This document shows, in pieces, positions 1 to 5,890 of a stretch of 6,874 bases of DNA. The notes beneath the pieces are model-generated. The model did not search any database, was not told the origin of the DNA, and saw only the letters and a program-made list of their open reading frames with translations. The position numbers were made by a program, and so were the translations under genes. Within the stretch, counting starts at the first letter, position 1. Each line of letters starts with the position of its first letter. Source of the DNA: Rhodoferax sp. (GTDB lineage Bacteria; Pseudomonadota; Gammaproteobacteria; Burkholderiales; Burkholderiaceae_C); assembly GCA_018882485.1 (NCBI GenBank), contig VERU01000139.1, positions 1 through 6,874 of the forward strand, written 5' to 3'.

Positions 1-192
1 GTCCTGGAGGCCCTGCAGGCCGCGGGCCTGCAGCGCGAGGTGCTGCAGCTCGGACTGCCCGATGCCTTCATCGCCCATGGCGATCCGGCCCGCCTGCTGG
101 CCCTGCAGGGTCTGGACGCTGCGGGCATCGAGGCTGCGGTGCGCCGCCGTTTCCTGGAGCCTGCGGCACCGGCACTGAAGGTCGTCGCCTGA
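1..192 (+). CDS. dxs: 1-deoxy-D-xylulose-5-phosphate synthase, C-terminal end (partial)
   Basis: DXS is the thiamine-diphosphate enzyme that condenses pyruvate with glyceraldehyde 3-phosphate, the first step of the methylerythritol phosphate route to isoprenoids, in the cytosol. Only the last 63 codons are visible, read in frame 1 up to TGA at 190-192. They match the end of the C-terminal transketolase-like domain: [12 protein letters not shown], then [16 protein letters not shown] and a basic RRRF stretch, as usual in Burkholderiales DXS. The thiamine and substrate residues lie upstream, outside the window. The next gene starts 156 bases downstream in the same direction but has its own leader, so co-transcription is unlikely though not excluded. 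The identification rests on the distinctive C-terminal motif and family knowledge. Confidence 0.9.
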   Translation, partial: VLEALQAAGLQREVLQLGLPDAFIAHGDPARLLALQGLDAAGIEAAVRRRFLEPAAPALKVVA

Positions 193-271
193 CGGCCGAG
201 CCGGCCGGGGCAGGGTTTTTCCTGCGCGGCGCCGAGGGTTAACCCGCAACGGGCGCCCGGGCCCGGCTGCC

Positions 272-277
272 TAAAAT
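272..277 (+). promoter_or_regulatory. Candidate -10 element of the TRAP receptor gene
   Basis: TAAAAT resembles the sigma-70 -10 hexamer, with a TG dinucleotide at 268-269 just upstream. It lies about 70 bases before the start codon at 349, in the only A/T-richer patch of the gap after dxs. No convincing -35 hexamer is seen 16-18 bases upstream, so this is a candidate only. The rest of the 193-348 gap holds a GGGTTAACCC palindrome (236-245) and the inverted repeat listed next. Confidence 0.35.
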
Positions 278-284
278 CCGGCCA

Positions 285-298
285 GATCAATTCTGATC
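285..298. promoter_or_regulatory. Inverted repeat GATCA-N4-TGATC, possible operator
   Basis: The sequence GATCA ATTC TGATC is a perfect 5-bp inverted repeat around a 4-base centre. It begins eight bases downstream of the candidate -10 element, where a transcription start would be expected, which is a typical site for a repressor. No regulator for it is encoded next to it in the window. It may also be chance, since 5-bp arms are short. Confidence 0.3.
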
Positions 299-334
299 GG
301 GCTGCGCCGCCGGCGCCCAATCCTCTACCCACTC

Positions 335-340
335 AAGGAG
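335..340 (+). promoter_or_regulatory. Ribosome binding site of the TRAP receptor gene
   Basis: AAGGAG lies eight bases before the ATG at 349, optimal spacing for a Shine-Dalgarno site. It fixes the start of the receptor at the ATG followed by the twin-arginine signal sequence. Confidence 0.85.
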
Positions 341-348
341 TCACACGC

Positions 349-1428
349 ATGGATCGTCGTTCCATCATCAAGCATGCCGGCATCGCCGGTGTCCTCGCGG
401 CGGGCGCAGCACCGGCTGTGCACGCGCAGGCCGCCATCCGCTGGCGCCTGGCTTCCAGCTTCCCCAAGTCGCTCGACACCATCTACGGCGCGGCCGACAC
501 CTTCGCCAAGAAGGTCAACGAGATGAGCGGCGGCAAGTTCACCATCTCCACCCATGCCGCCGGCGAGCTGATGCCGGCCTTCGGCGTGGTCGACGGCGTG
601 CAGAACGGCACCGTGGAATGCGCCCACACCGCGCCCTACTACTTCTTCGGCAAGGACGAGACCTTTGCCCTGGGCTGTGCCATTCCCTTCGGCCTCAACA
701 GCCGCCAGATGACCGCCTGGATGTACGAGGGCAACGGCGGCAAGCTCATGCGCGAGTTCTACGCCAAGTACAACATCGTCAACTTCCCGGCCGGCAACAC
801 GGGCTGCCAGATGGGCGGCTGGTACCGCAAGGAGGTCAAGAGCGTCAAGGACATCAAGGGCCTGAAGTTCCGCGTGGGTGGCTTCGCGGGCAAGGTGATC
901 GAGCGCATGGGCGGCGTACCGCAGAACATCCCCGGCGGCGAGATCTACCAGGCGCTGGAGAAGGGCACCATCGACGCCGCCGAGTGGGTGGGACCGTACG
1001 ATGACCAGAAGCTGGGCTTCAACAAGGTCGCGCCCTTCTACTACTACCCCGGCTGGTGGGAAGGCGGTCCCGAGCTGGACGTGTTCATCAACAAGGCTGC
1101 CTACGAGGCGCTGTCGGCCGAAAACAAGGCCATCGTGGAGGCGGCCGCCGCCTACGCCCACGTGGAAATGCAGGCCAAGTACGACGCCAAGAACCCGATG
1201 GCCCTCAAGCAGCTGGTCGGCGCCAAGGTCAAGGTGCTGCCTTTCCCCAAGGACGTGATGGATGTCGCCTTCAAGGAGGCCATGAAGCTGTACGCTGAAA
1301 TCAGCGCCAAGAACCCGAACTGGAAGAAGGTCTACGACGACATGGCGGTGTTCCGCAAGGACCAGAACCTCTGGTTCCGCTTCACCGAGATGCGCTTCGA
1401 CACCTTCATGCAGGCCCAGAAGCTGTAA
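349..1428 (+). CDS. dctP: TRAP transporter substrate-binding protein, DctP/TakP type
   Basis: This is the periplasmic receptor of a tripartite ATP-independent periplasmic transporter. Such receptors bind an organic acid and hand it to a DctQM membrane complex driven by a sodium gradient. It has 359 residues, normal for the family. The N-terminus is a signal peptide with twin arginines (MDRRSIIK), a hydrophobic stretch and a likely cut after AVHA at residue 26; Tat export is possible. The body resembles TakP of Rhodobacter sphaeroides, a 2-oxo-acid receptor. The features that in TakP hold substrate and sodium appear present: Gln154, Arg175 (in LKFRVGG), Glu212-Trp213 (in AEWVGPYDD) and Glu238 (in GWWEGGPELD). 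This equivalence is made from memory of the TakP structure. I infer a 2-oxo or other monocarboxylic acid ligand. No DctQ or DctM gene is in the window, and a terminator follows at once, so the receptor is transcribed alone downstream. Confidence 0.92.
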   Translation: MDRRSIIKHAGIAGVLAAGAAPAVHAQAAIRWRLASSFPKSLDTIYGAADTFAKKVNEMSGGKFTISTHAAGELMPAFGVVDGVQNGTVECAHTAPYYFFGKDETFALGCAIPFGLNSRQMTAWMYEGNGGKLMREFYAKYNIVNFPAGNTGCQMGGWYRKEVKSVKDIKGLKFRVGGFAGKVIERMGGVPQNIPGGEIYQALEKGTIDAAEWVGPYDDQKLGFNKVAPFYYYPGWWEGGPELDVFINKAAYEALSAENKAIVEAAAAYAHVEMQAKYDAKNPMALKQLVGAKVKVLPFPKDVMDVAFKEAMKLYAEISAKNPNWKKVYDDMAVFRKDQNLWFRFTEMRFDTFMQAQKL

Positions 1429-1453
1429 GTCTCACCGCGTCGCATGGCGCAGG

Positions 1454-1481
1454 GCCCCGGTGGCGACACCGGGGCTTTTTT
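1454..1481 (+). terminator. Intrinsic terminator after the TRAP receptor gene
   Basis: A perfect 9-bp stem, GCCCCGGTG paired with CACCGGGGC, encloses a GCGA loop (a GNRA tetraloop) and is followed at once by six T residues. It starts 25 bases after the receptor's stop codon. There is no T-tract on the other strand, so it works for rightward transcription only and shields the convergent dehydratase gene. Confidence 0.93.
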
Positions 1482-1517
1482 CATGGCGGGGCCCATCCCG
1501 GGCCGCACGCCTTTGGG

Positions 1518-3257
1518 TCAGAAGATGAGCGGCTCGGGCACCGCCGGCCCGAAGCCGGGCTCCAGGAAATCGAAGTCGCAGCCCTGGTCGGCCTGCGTCA
1601 CGTGCTGGCGGAACATCCAGCCGTAGCCGCGCTCCCAGATCGGTGGCGGCGGAGTCCAGGCCTGGCGACGCCGGTCGAGTTCGGCTTCGTCCACCGCCAG
1701 GTGGATGCGGCGCGCCGGCACATCGACCTCGATGTGGTCGCCGGTGCGCAGCAGGGCCAGTGGCCCGCCCAGCGCGGCCTCGGGCGCGCAGTGCAGCATG
1801 CAGCCCCCATAGCTGGTGCCGCTCATGCGGGCATCCGACAGGCGCAGCATGTCGCGCACCCCGGCCTTGAGCAGTTTCACCGGGATCGGCAGCATGCCCC
1901 ATTCGGGCATGCCCGCGGCCACCGGCCCGGCGTAGCGCAGCACCAGGATGTCGTCGGCCGATACCTCGAGGTCGGGATCGTCGCAGGCCTTCTTGAGGCT
2001 GGGGTAGTCGTCGAACACCAGGGCCCTGCCGCTGTGGCGCAGCAGGTGCGGTGCGCAGGCACTGGGCTTGATCACCAGGCCGTCGGGGGCCAGGTTGCCG
2101 CGCAGCACCGCCAGCGCGCCCTCGGCGTAGACGGGGCGCTCCAGGGGGCGGATCACATCGTCGTGGTGGACCGGCGCCCCCTGGATGTTGTCGCCCAGGG
2201 TGCGCCCGTTGACGGTCAGCGCCTCGGTGTGCAGGTGCGGGCGCAACCGCTCCAGCAGCGCCGGCAGGCCTCCGGCGTAGTAGAAGTCTTCCATGAGGTA
2301 GCGCTCGCCGCTGGGCCGGATGTTGGCGATGACCGGTATGCGCCGGCTGGCGGCGTCGAAGTCCTGCAGCGACAAGGCGTGGCCGGCGCGCCGTGACATG
2401 GCGATCAGGTGGATGATGGCGTTGGTGCTGCAGCCCATGGCCATGGCGCAGGCCACCCCGTTTTCGAAGCTGGCGCGGCTCAGCAGCCGGGCCGGCACCA
2501 GGTCTTCCCACACCATCTCGACGATGCGCCGGCCCGCGGCCGCGCTCATGCGCACATGCCCGCTGTCAGGCGCCGGGATGCTGGATGCGCCGGGCAGGGT
2601 CAGGCCCAGGGCCTCGGCGATGCCCATCATGGTGGCCGCCGTGCCCATGGTCATGCAGGTGCCGTGGCTGCGCGCGATGCCGCCCTCGATGTCCTGCCAG
2701 TCCCGGATGGACAGCCGCCCGGCGCGGCGCTCGTCCCAGTACTTCCAGCTGTCCGAGCCCGACCCCAGCACCTCGCCGTGCCAGTTGCCCCGCAGCATGG
2801 GCCCGGCCGGCAGAAAGATGAACGGCAGGCCGGCGCTGAGGGCGCCCATGGTCAGGCCGGGGGTGGTCTTGTCGCAGCCGCCCATCAGCACCGCGCCGTC
2901 CACCGGGTGGCTGCGCAGCAGCTCCTCGGTCTCCAGGGCTAGCAGGTTGCGGTACATCATGGTGGTCGGCTTGACCAGGGATTCCGACAGGCTGATCGCC
3001 GGCAGCTCCATGGGGAATCCCCCCGCCTGCAGGATGCCGCGCCGCACATCGTCCGCGCGCTGGCGCAAGTGGGTGTGGCACGGGTTGGCGTCGCTCCACG
3101 TGTTGACGATGGCGATCACCGGCCTGTCGGCCCAGTCTTCCGGGCCGTAGCCGATCTGCCGCAGCCGCGAGCGGTGGCCGAAGGACCGCAGGTCGTCGGG
3201 CGCGAACCAGCGGGCGCTGCGCAGCTGCGCCGGGGTCTTGCGGGGCGGGCTGCTCAT
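1518..3257 (-). CDS. IlvD/Edd-family dehydratase, L-arabinonate dehydratase-like
   Basis: This cytosolic iron-sulfur enzyme removes water from a dihydroxy or sugar acid to give a 2-oxo-3-deoxy acid. At 579 residues it matches the sugar-acid branch of the family. Three cysteines at the expected places would bind a [2Fe-2S] cluster: Cys60 (NPCHTH), Cys128 (GGCDKTTP) and Cys201 (GTCMTMGTA). Lys130 matches the lysine carbamylated for the magnesium site in Rhizobium L-arabinonate dehydratase, and Ser479 in MSGTSYGG matches its catalytic serine. The start RSARWFAPDDLRSFGHRS and the end, with a YGWMFRQHV stretch and DFDFLEPG, are typical of sugar-acid members rather than of dihydroxyacid dehydratase of branched-chain amino acid synthesis. 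The substrate is not certain: L-arabinonate, D-xylonate, D-fuconate or another aldonate is possible. The ATG at 3257 overlaps the stop of the upstream receptor gene and has no clear ribosome binding site, so translational coupling is likely. The frame stays open upstream to 4343, but that part is a shadow of the receptor gene. Confidence 0.9.
   Translation of the reverse strand: MSSPPRKTPAQLRSARWFAPDDLRSFGHRSRLRQIGYGPEDWADRPVIAIVNTWSDANPCHTHLRQRADDVRRGILQAGGFPMELPAISLSESLVKPTTMMYRNLLALETEELLRSHPVDGAVLMGGCDKTTPGLTMGALSAGLPFIFLPAGPMLRGNWHGEVLGSGSDSWKYWDERRAGRLSIRDWQDIEGGIARSHGTCMTMGTAATMMGIAEALGLTLPGASSIPAPDSGHVRMSAAAGRRIVEMVWEDLVPARLLSRASFENGVACAMAMGCSTNAIIHLIAMSRRAGHALSLQDFDAASRRIPVIANIRPSGERYLMEDFYYAGGLPALLERLRPHLHTEALTVNGRTLGDNIQGAPVHHDDVIRPLERPVYAEGALAVLRGNLAPDGLVIKPSACAPHLLRHSGRALVFDDYPSLKKACDDPDLEVSADDILVLRYAGPVAAGMPEWGMLPIPVKLLKAGVRDMLRLSDARMSGTSYGGCMLHCAPEAALGGPLALLRTGDHIEVDVPARRIHLAVDEAELDRRRQAWTPPPPIWERGYGWMFRQHVTQADQGCDFDFLEPGFGPAVPEPLIF
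3254..3257 (-). promoter_or_regulatory. ATGA start-stop overlap coupling receptor and dehydratase
   Basis: Read on the minus strand, the receptor ends CCC GAA TGA and the dehydratase begins ATG AGC AGC, sharing ATGA. No Shine-Dalgarno sequence precedes the dehydratase ATG, so reinitiation by ribosomes finishing the receptor is the likely mode of translation. It shows the two genes form one operon. Confidence 0.85.
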
Positions 3258-4240
3258 TCGGGCTTGATGCCGGCGGTGCGGATCACCCGCGTCCAGGTTT
3301 CGAGTTCCGTCTTGATGAACGCCGTATAGGGCTTGCTGCCAGCCGGCGGCACCACGAAACCCACCGAGGTCAGGCGCTGGCGCAGCGCGTCCGATTGCAG
3401 CGCCTGGGTCAGGGCCCCTTCGAGGCGGTCGACCGCCGCCTGCGGTGTGCCCCGCGCCACCGAGATGCCCGACCACGACAGGGCCTCGAAACCCTTGAAG
3501 CCGGATTCGGCGATGGTCGGCACCTCCGGGTACAGGGGGTTGCGCTGGGCGCTGCTCACGGCCAGGGCGCGCAGCTTGCCGGCCCGCACATGGGGCAGCG
3601 CCACGTCCTGGTTGATGAACATCATGGGGATGGTGCCGGCCAGCAGGTCGTTGAGCATGGGGCCGCCGCCGCGGTAGGGGATGCCGGTCATGAAGATGCG
3701 CGCGGTCTGCTTGAACAGTTCCATCGCCATGTGGCCCGAGGCGGCGTGGGTGAACCCGTAGTCCAGCTTGCCCGGGTTGGCCCGGGCGAAGGCCACCACA
3801 TCGGCCACGCTGCGGAACGGTCGCGAGGGATGCACCACCAGCACATTGGGCCCGGAGTGGACCTGGCCGAGGTGGATGAAATCCGTCAGGGAGTTGTACT
3901 TCAGGTTCGGGTCCAGCCCGTGCGCCACCGCGTTCTGGCCGACGCCGGTCTGGATCAGGGTGTAGCCATCGGCCGGCAGCTTGAGCGCCCGCTCGGTGCC
4001 CACGGTGCCGCCGGCGCCGCCGATGTTCTCCACCACCACCGGCTGGCGCAGCAGGCGCGTGAGCTCCTCGGCCATGAGCCGGCCCATCACATCGCTGGTG
4101 CCGCCGGGCGGGAAGGGCACCACCAGCTTGATGGGCTTGCTCGGGTAGTCGGCCTGGGCCCAGGCTGTGGGCCACGCGGCCAGCGCAGCGCCCAGGGCGC
4201 TGCCATATTGGAGGATGTGGCGTCGGTTGCGCATGGTCAT
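3254..4240 (-). CDS. Bug/TctC-family tripartite tricarboxylate transporter receptor
   Basis: This is a periplasmic solute receptor of the Bug (TctC) family, which is greatly expanded in Burkholderiales. Members bind carboxylates or other small polar molecules and feed TctAB membrane pumps. It has 328 residues, the usual length. The N-terminus MTMRNRRHILQ with a hydrophobic stretch is a signal peptide, with a likely cut after TAWA at residue 28. Family marks follow: YPSKPIKLVVPFPPGGTSD, GGAGGTVGTERALKLPADGY, PYRGGGPMLNDLLAG and GKLRALAVSS with PEVPTIAESG. The ATG at 4240 is chosen because AGGAGA lies close upstream; the ATG two codons later is also possible. No TctA or TctB gene is near, as is common for these receptors. 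The overlap with the dehydratase gene suggests, but does not prove, that the ligand is that enzyme's substrate or a relative such as a sugar acid. Confidence 0.93.
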   Translation of the reverse strand: MTMRNRRHILQYGSALGAALAAWPTAWAQADYPSKPIKLVVPFPPGGTSDVMGRLMAEELTRLLRQPVVVENIGGAGGTVGTERALKLPADGYTLIQTGVGQNAVAHGLDPNLKYNSLTDFIHLGQVHSGPNVLVVHPSRPFRSVADVVAFARANPGKLDYGFTHAASGHMAMELFKQTARIFMTGIPYRGGGPMLNDLLAGTIPMMFINQDVALPHVRAGKLRALAVSSAQRNPLYPEVPTIAESGFKGFEALSWSGISVARGTPQAAVDRLEGALTQALQSDALRQRLTSVGFVVPPAGSKPYTAFIKTELETWTRVIRTAGIKPE

Positions 4241-4244
4241 GGTG

Positions 4245-4250
4245 TCTCCT
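4245..4250 (-). promoter_or_regulatory. Ribosome binding site of the Bug-family receptor gene
   Basis: On the minus strand AGGAGA sits four bases before the ATG at 4240 (AGGAG is five bases from it). This favours that start over the second ATG at 4234. Confidence 0.75.
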
Positions 4251-4301
4251 GAGGGTGCCGCACAGCTTAACGCAGAGCCCCCGGATGCGGCGCGGTGCGC
4301 A

Positions 4302-4350
4302 CCTCGGTGTTATCCCTCGGTGGCATCCGCCGCTGTCCAGCACCGCTGTC
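4302..4350. repeat. Two pairs of 8-bp direct repeats, both with 13-bp period
   Basis: In the gap between the amidohydrolase stop (4374) and the receptor start (4240), CCTCGGTG occurs at 4302-4309 and 4315-4322, and CCGCTGTC at 4330-4337 and 4343-4350. Each pair is separated by five bases, giving the same 13-bp period, with seven bases between the pairs. A perfect palindrome, GGTGCGCACC (4294-4303), overlaps the copy nearest the receptor gene. They lie 62-110 bases upstream of the receptor start and may be regulatory, but this could be chance in GC-rich DNA. No clear promoter hexamers or terminator are seen in the gap. Confidence 0.4.
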
Positions 4351-4373
4351 GACCATCGAAGTGGCCCCTGTGG

Positions 4374-5831
4374 TCAGCCCCTGGCCTGCACCAGCTCCCG
4401 GGCCAGGCGGTTGTGCCGCTCCAGCAGCGGGCCAAGGTCCACCGTGGTGAGGCGGCCCTCGCGCACGACGACGCGGCCGTGGACCACCGTCCAGGCGGCG
4501 GCCACGCTGGCGCACAGCAGCAGTGCCCCGACCGGGTCGTGCACGGCGGCCCCGGCCAGCTGCGGTGCGGACAGATCGAACAGCGCCAGGTCGGCGCACT
4601 GGCCGGGAGCGATGTGGCCGATGTCGGGCCGGCCCAGCACCCGTGCGCCGCCGGTGGTGGCCAGGTCCAGCGCATCGCGCGCGCTCATCTGCGCCGGCCC
4701 GAGTTCGCAGCCGGGCACGGAGCGCGGTCGTCCCTGGGCGTCGTACCCCGCCTCGGCCGGCTCCATGGCACGACCAACCCGCGCCAGCAGCAGGGCCTGG
4801 CGGGCTTCGGCCAGCAGGTTCGCGCCGTCGTTGCTGGCGCTGCCGTCCACCCCGAGGCCCACTGGCGCGCCGGCGTCCAGCAGGCGCCGCACCGGCGCGA
4901 TGCCCGAGGCCAGCCGCATGTTGCTGCAGGGGCAATGGGCCACGCCCGTGCCGGTGGCGGCAAAACGCGCGATGCCGGCGGCATCCAGCCGCACGCAGTG
5001 GGCATGCCAGACATCCGGCCCCAGCCAGCCCAGGTCCTGCGCGTACTCGGCGGGGGTGCGCCCGAACTTCTCGCGGGAGTAGGCCAGGTCGTGGTCGTTT
5101 TCCGCCAGGTGGGTGTGCAGCCGCACGCCCAGGCTGCGCGCCAGGCTGGCCGACTCCCGCATCAGGTCCGGGCTGACGCTGAATGGCGAGCAGGGCGCGA
5201 CGGCCACATTGACCATGGCGCCGGGGTGCGGATCGTGCCAGCGTTCGATCAGCCGCTGCGTGTCACGCAGGATGACGGCCTCGTCCTCCACCAGGTGGTC
5301 GGGCGGCAGACCGCCCTGCGACTGTCCCACGCTCATGCTGCCGCGCGTGGCCACGAACCGCATGCCGATCTGCTGCGCTGCCTCGATGCTGTCGTCCAGC
5401 CGCACCCCGTTCGGGTACAGGTACAGGTGGTCGCTGCTGGTGGTGCAGCCGCTCAGCAGCAGTTCGGCCATGGCCACCTGCGTGCTGACCCGCACCATCT
5501 CCGGTGTCAGATCGCCCCAGATCGGGTACAGGCCGCGCAGCCAGCCGAACAGTTCGGCGTTCTGCACGCCGGGCACCGCCCGCGTCAGGCTCTGGTACAT
5601 GTGGTGGTGGGTGTTGATCAGGCCCGGCACCACCAGGTGCCCTCGGGCATCGATCACCGTGTCCGCCCGGGTGGGCAGGGTGTCGGCCGGGCCCAGAGCG
5701 GCGATGCGGTGTCCGCGCACCAGCACCGAGGCGTTTCGCAGCTCGCGCAAGGCGGGGGGCATGGCCGGATCCTGGGTGACCAGGCAGTCGGCGTTTCGGA
5801 TCAGCAGGGTGGTGTCCGGCGACGGGTTCAT
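4374..5831 (-). CDS. Amidohydrolase, probable 8-oxoguanine deaminase
   Basis: This is a cytosolic zinc-dependent deaminase of the amidohydrolase superfamily, ATZ/TRZ branch. It strongly resembles Pseudomonas aeruginosa Pa0142, which converts 8-oxoguanine to uric acid and ammonia. The metal and catalytic set is complete when counted from the ATG at 5831 (485 residues): His75 and His77 (NTHHHMYQSLTRA), His241 with Glu244 (HTHLAEND), His278 (WHAHCVRLD) and Asp329 (GLGVDGSASNDGAN). Other shared marks are LFGWLRGLYPIW, ELLLSGCTTSSDHLYLYP, RGSMSVGQSQGGLPP and CSNMRLASGIAP. Substrate assignment is by resemblance; guanine, isocytosine-like or triazine substrates are less likely alternatives. A stretch around residues 354-378 looks inserted relative to Pa0142. 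The start is unsure: neither the ATG at 5831 nor an in-frame ATG at 5861 has a ribosome binding site. The shorter form is preferred because the longer would place a likely operator inside the coding region. The gene faces a Crp/Fnr regulator divergently, and xanthine dehydrogenase lies just beyond. Confidence 0.87.
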   Translation of the reverse strand: MNPSPDTTLLIRNADCLVTQDPAMPPALRELRNASVLVRGHRIAALGPADTLPTRADTVIDARGHLVVPGLINTHHHMYQSLTRAVPGVQNAELFGWLRGLYPIWGDLTPEMVRVSTQVAMAELLLSGCTTSSDHLYLYPNGVRLDDSIEAAQQIGMRFVATRGSMSVGQSQGGLPPDHLVEDEAVILRDTQRLIERWHDPHPGAMVNVAVAPCSPFSVSPDLMRESASLARSLGVRLHTHLAENDHDLAYSREKFGRTPAEYAQDLGWLGPDVWHAHCVRLDAAGIARFAATGTGVAHCPCSNMRLASGIAPVRRLLDAGAPVGLGVDGSASNDGANLLAEARQALLLARVGRAMEPAEAGYDAQGRPRSVPGCELGPAQMSARDALDLATTGGARVLGRPDIGHIAPGQCADLALFDLSAPQLAGAAVHDPVGALLLCASVAAAWTVVHGRVVVREGRLTTVDLGPLLERHNRLARELVQARG

Positions 5832-5850
5832 GGTGTGGGTTCGGGTTGCT

Positions 5851-5864
5851 TTGATATCCATCAA
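5851..5864. promoter_or_regulatory. FNR-type operator TTGAT-N4-ATCAA between divergent genes
   Basis: TTGAT ATCC ATCAA is a perfect match to the FNR-family consensus palindrome. It lies in the gap between the divergent amidohydrolase (ATG 5831) and regulator (GTG 5891 or ATG 5900). Its centre is about 26 bases from the amidohydrolase start and 33-42 bases from the regulator start. The regulator's recognition helix carries the residues that read TTGAT in FNR, so it probably binds here, regulating itself, the amidohydrolase, or both. With so short a gap the site may overlap core promoters and act in repression, but no promoter hexamers could be assigned. A second FNR-like protein elsewhere in the genome could also use it. 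Confidence 0.75.
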
Positions 5865-5890
5865 GGCCGCAGGCCGGCGACGGGTGCACA

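Noticed and set aside
193..220. Possible terminator after dxs: CGGCC/GGCCG hairpin and a run of five T
   Set aside because: Eight bases separate the short stem from the T-run, and an alternative pairing places the T-run in a loop. Not a convincing intrinsic terminator.
236..245. GGGTTAACCC palindrome after dxs as an operator
   Set aside because: It is perfect but short, sits upstream of the candidate -10 element without a visible partner site, and cannot be linked to any regulator from this sequence.
286..297. Second FNR-like site upstream of the TRAP receptor (ATCAA ... CTGAT)
   Set aside because: The half-sites point outward instead of inward and one is imperfect, so it does not match TTGAT-N4-ATCAA.
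325..1161. A 278-codon minus-strand open frame opposite the TRAP receptor
   Set aside because: It is the antisense shadow of a clearly conserved gene with a signal peptide and ribosome binding site; it shows no family motif.
1518..3257. Assignment of the dehydratase as biosynthetic dihydroxyacid dehydratase (IlvD)
   Set aside because: The N- and C-terminal motifs, the 579-residue length and the CDKTTP region fit the sugar-acid branch better, and the receptor coupling suits catabolism.
1518..4343. A single 941-residue minus-strand reading frame covering the dehydratase and most of the receptor region
   Set aside because: The part upstream of 3257 is a low-complexity Arg/Pro/Gly/Ala frame shadowing the receptor gene. 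The dehydratase has a complete family-length protein from the ATG at 3257.
5832..5861. Ten-residue longer start (ATG at 5861) for the amidohydrolase
   Set aside because: No ribosome binding site, no family homology in the added residues, and its ATG lies inside the FNR-type palindrome. Not fully excluded.
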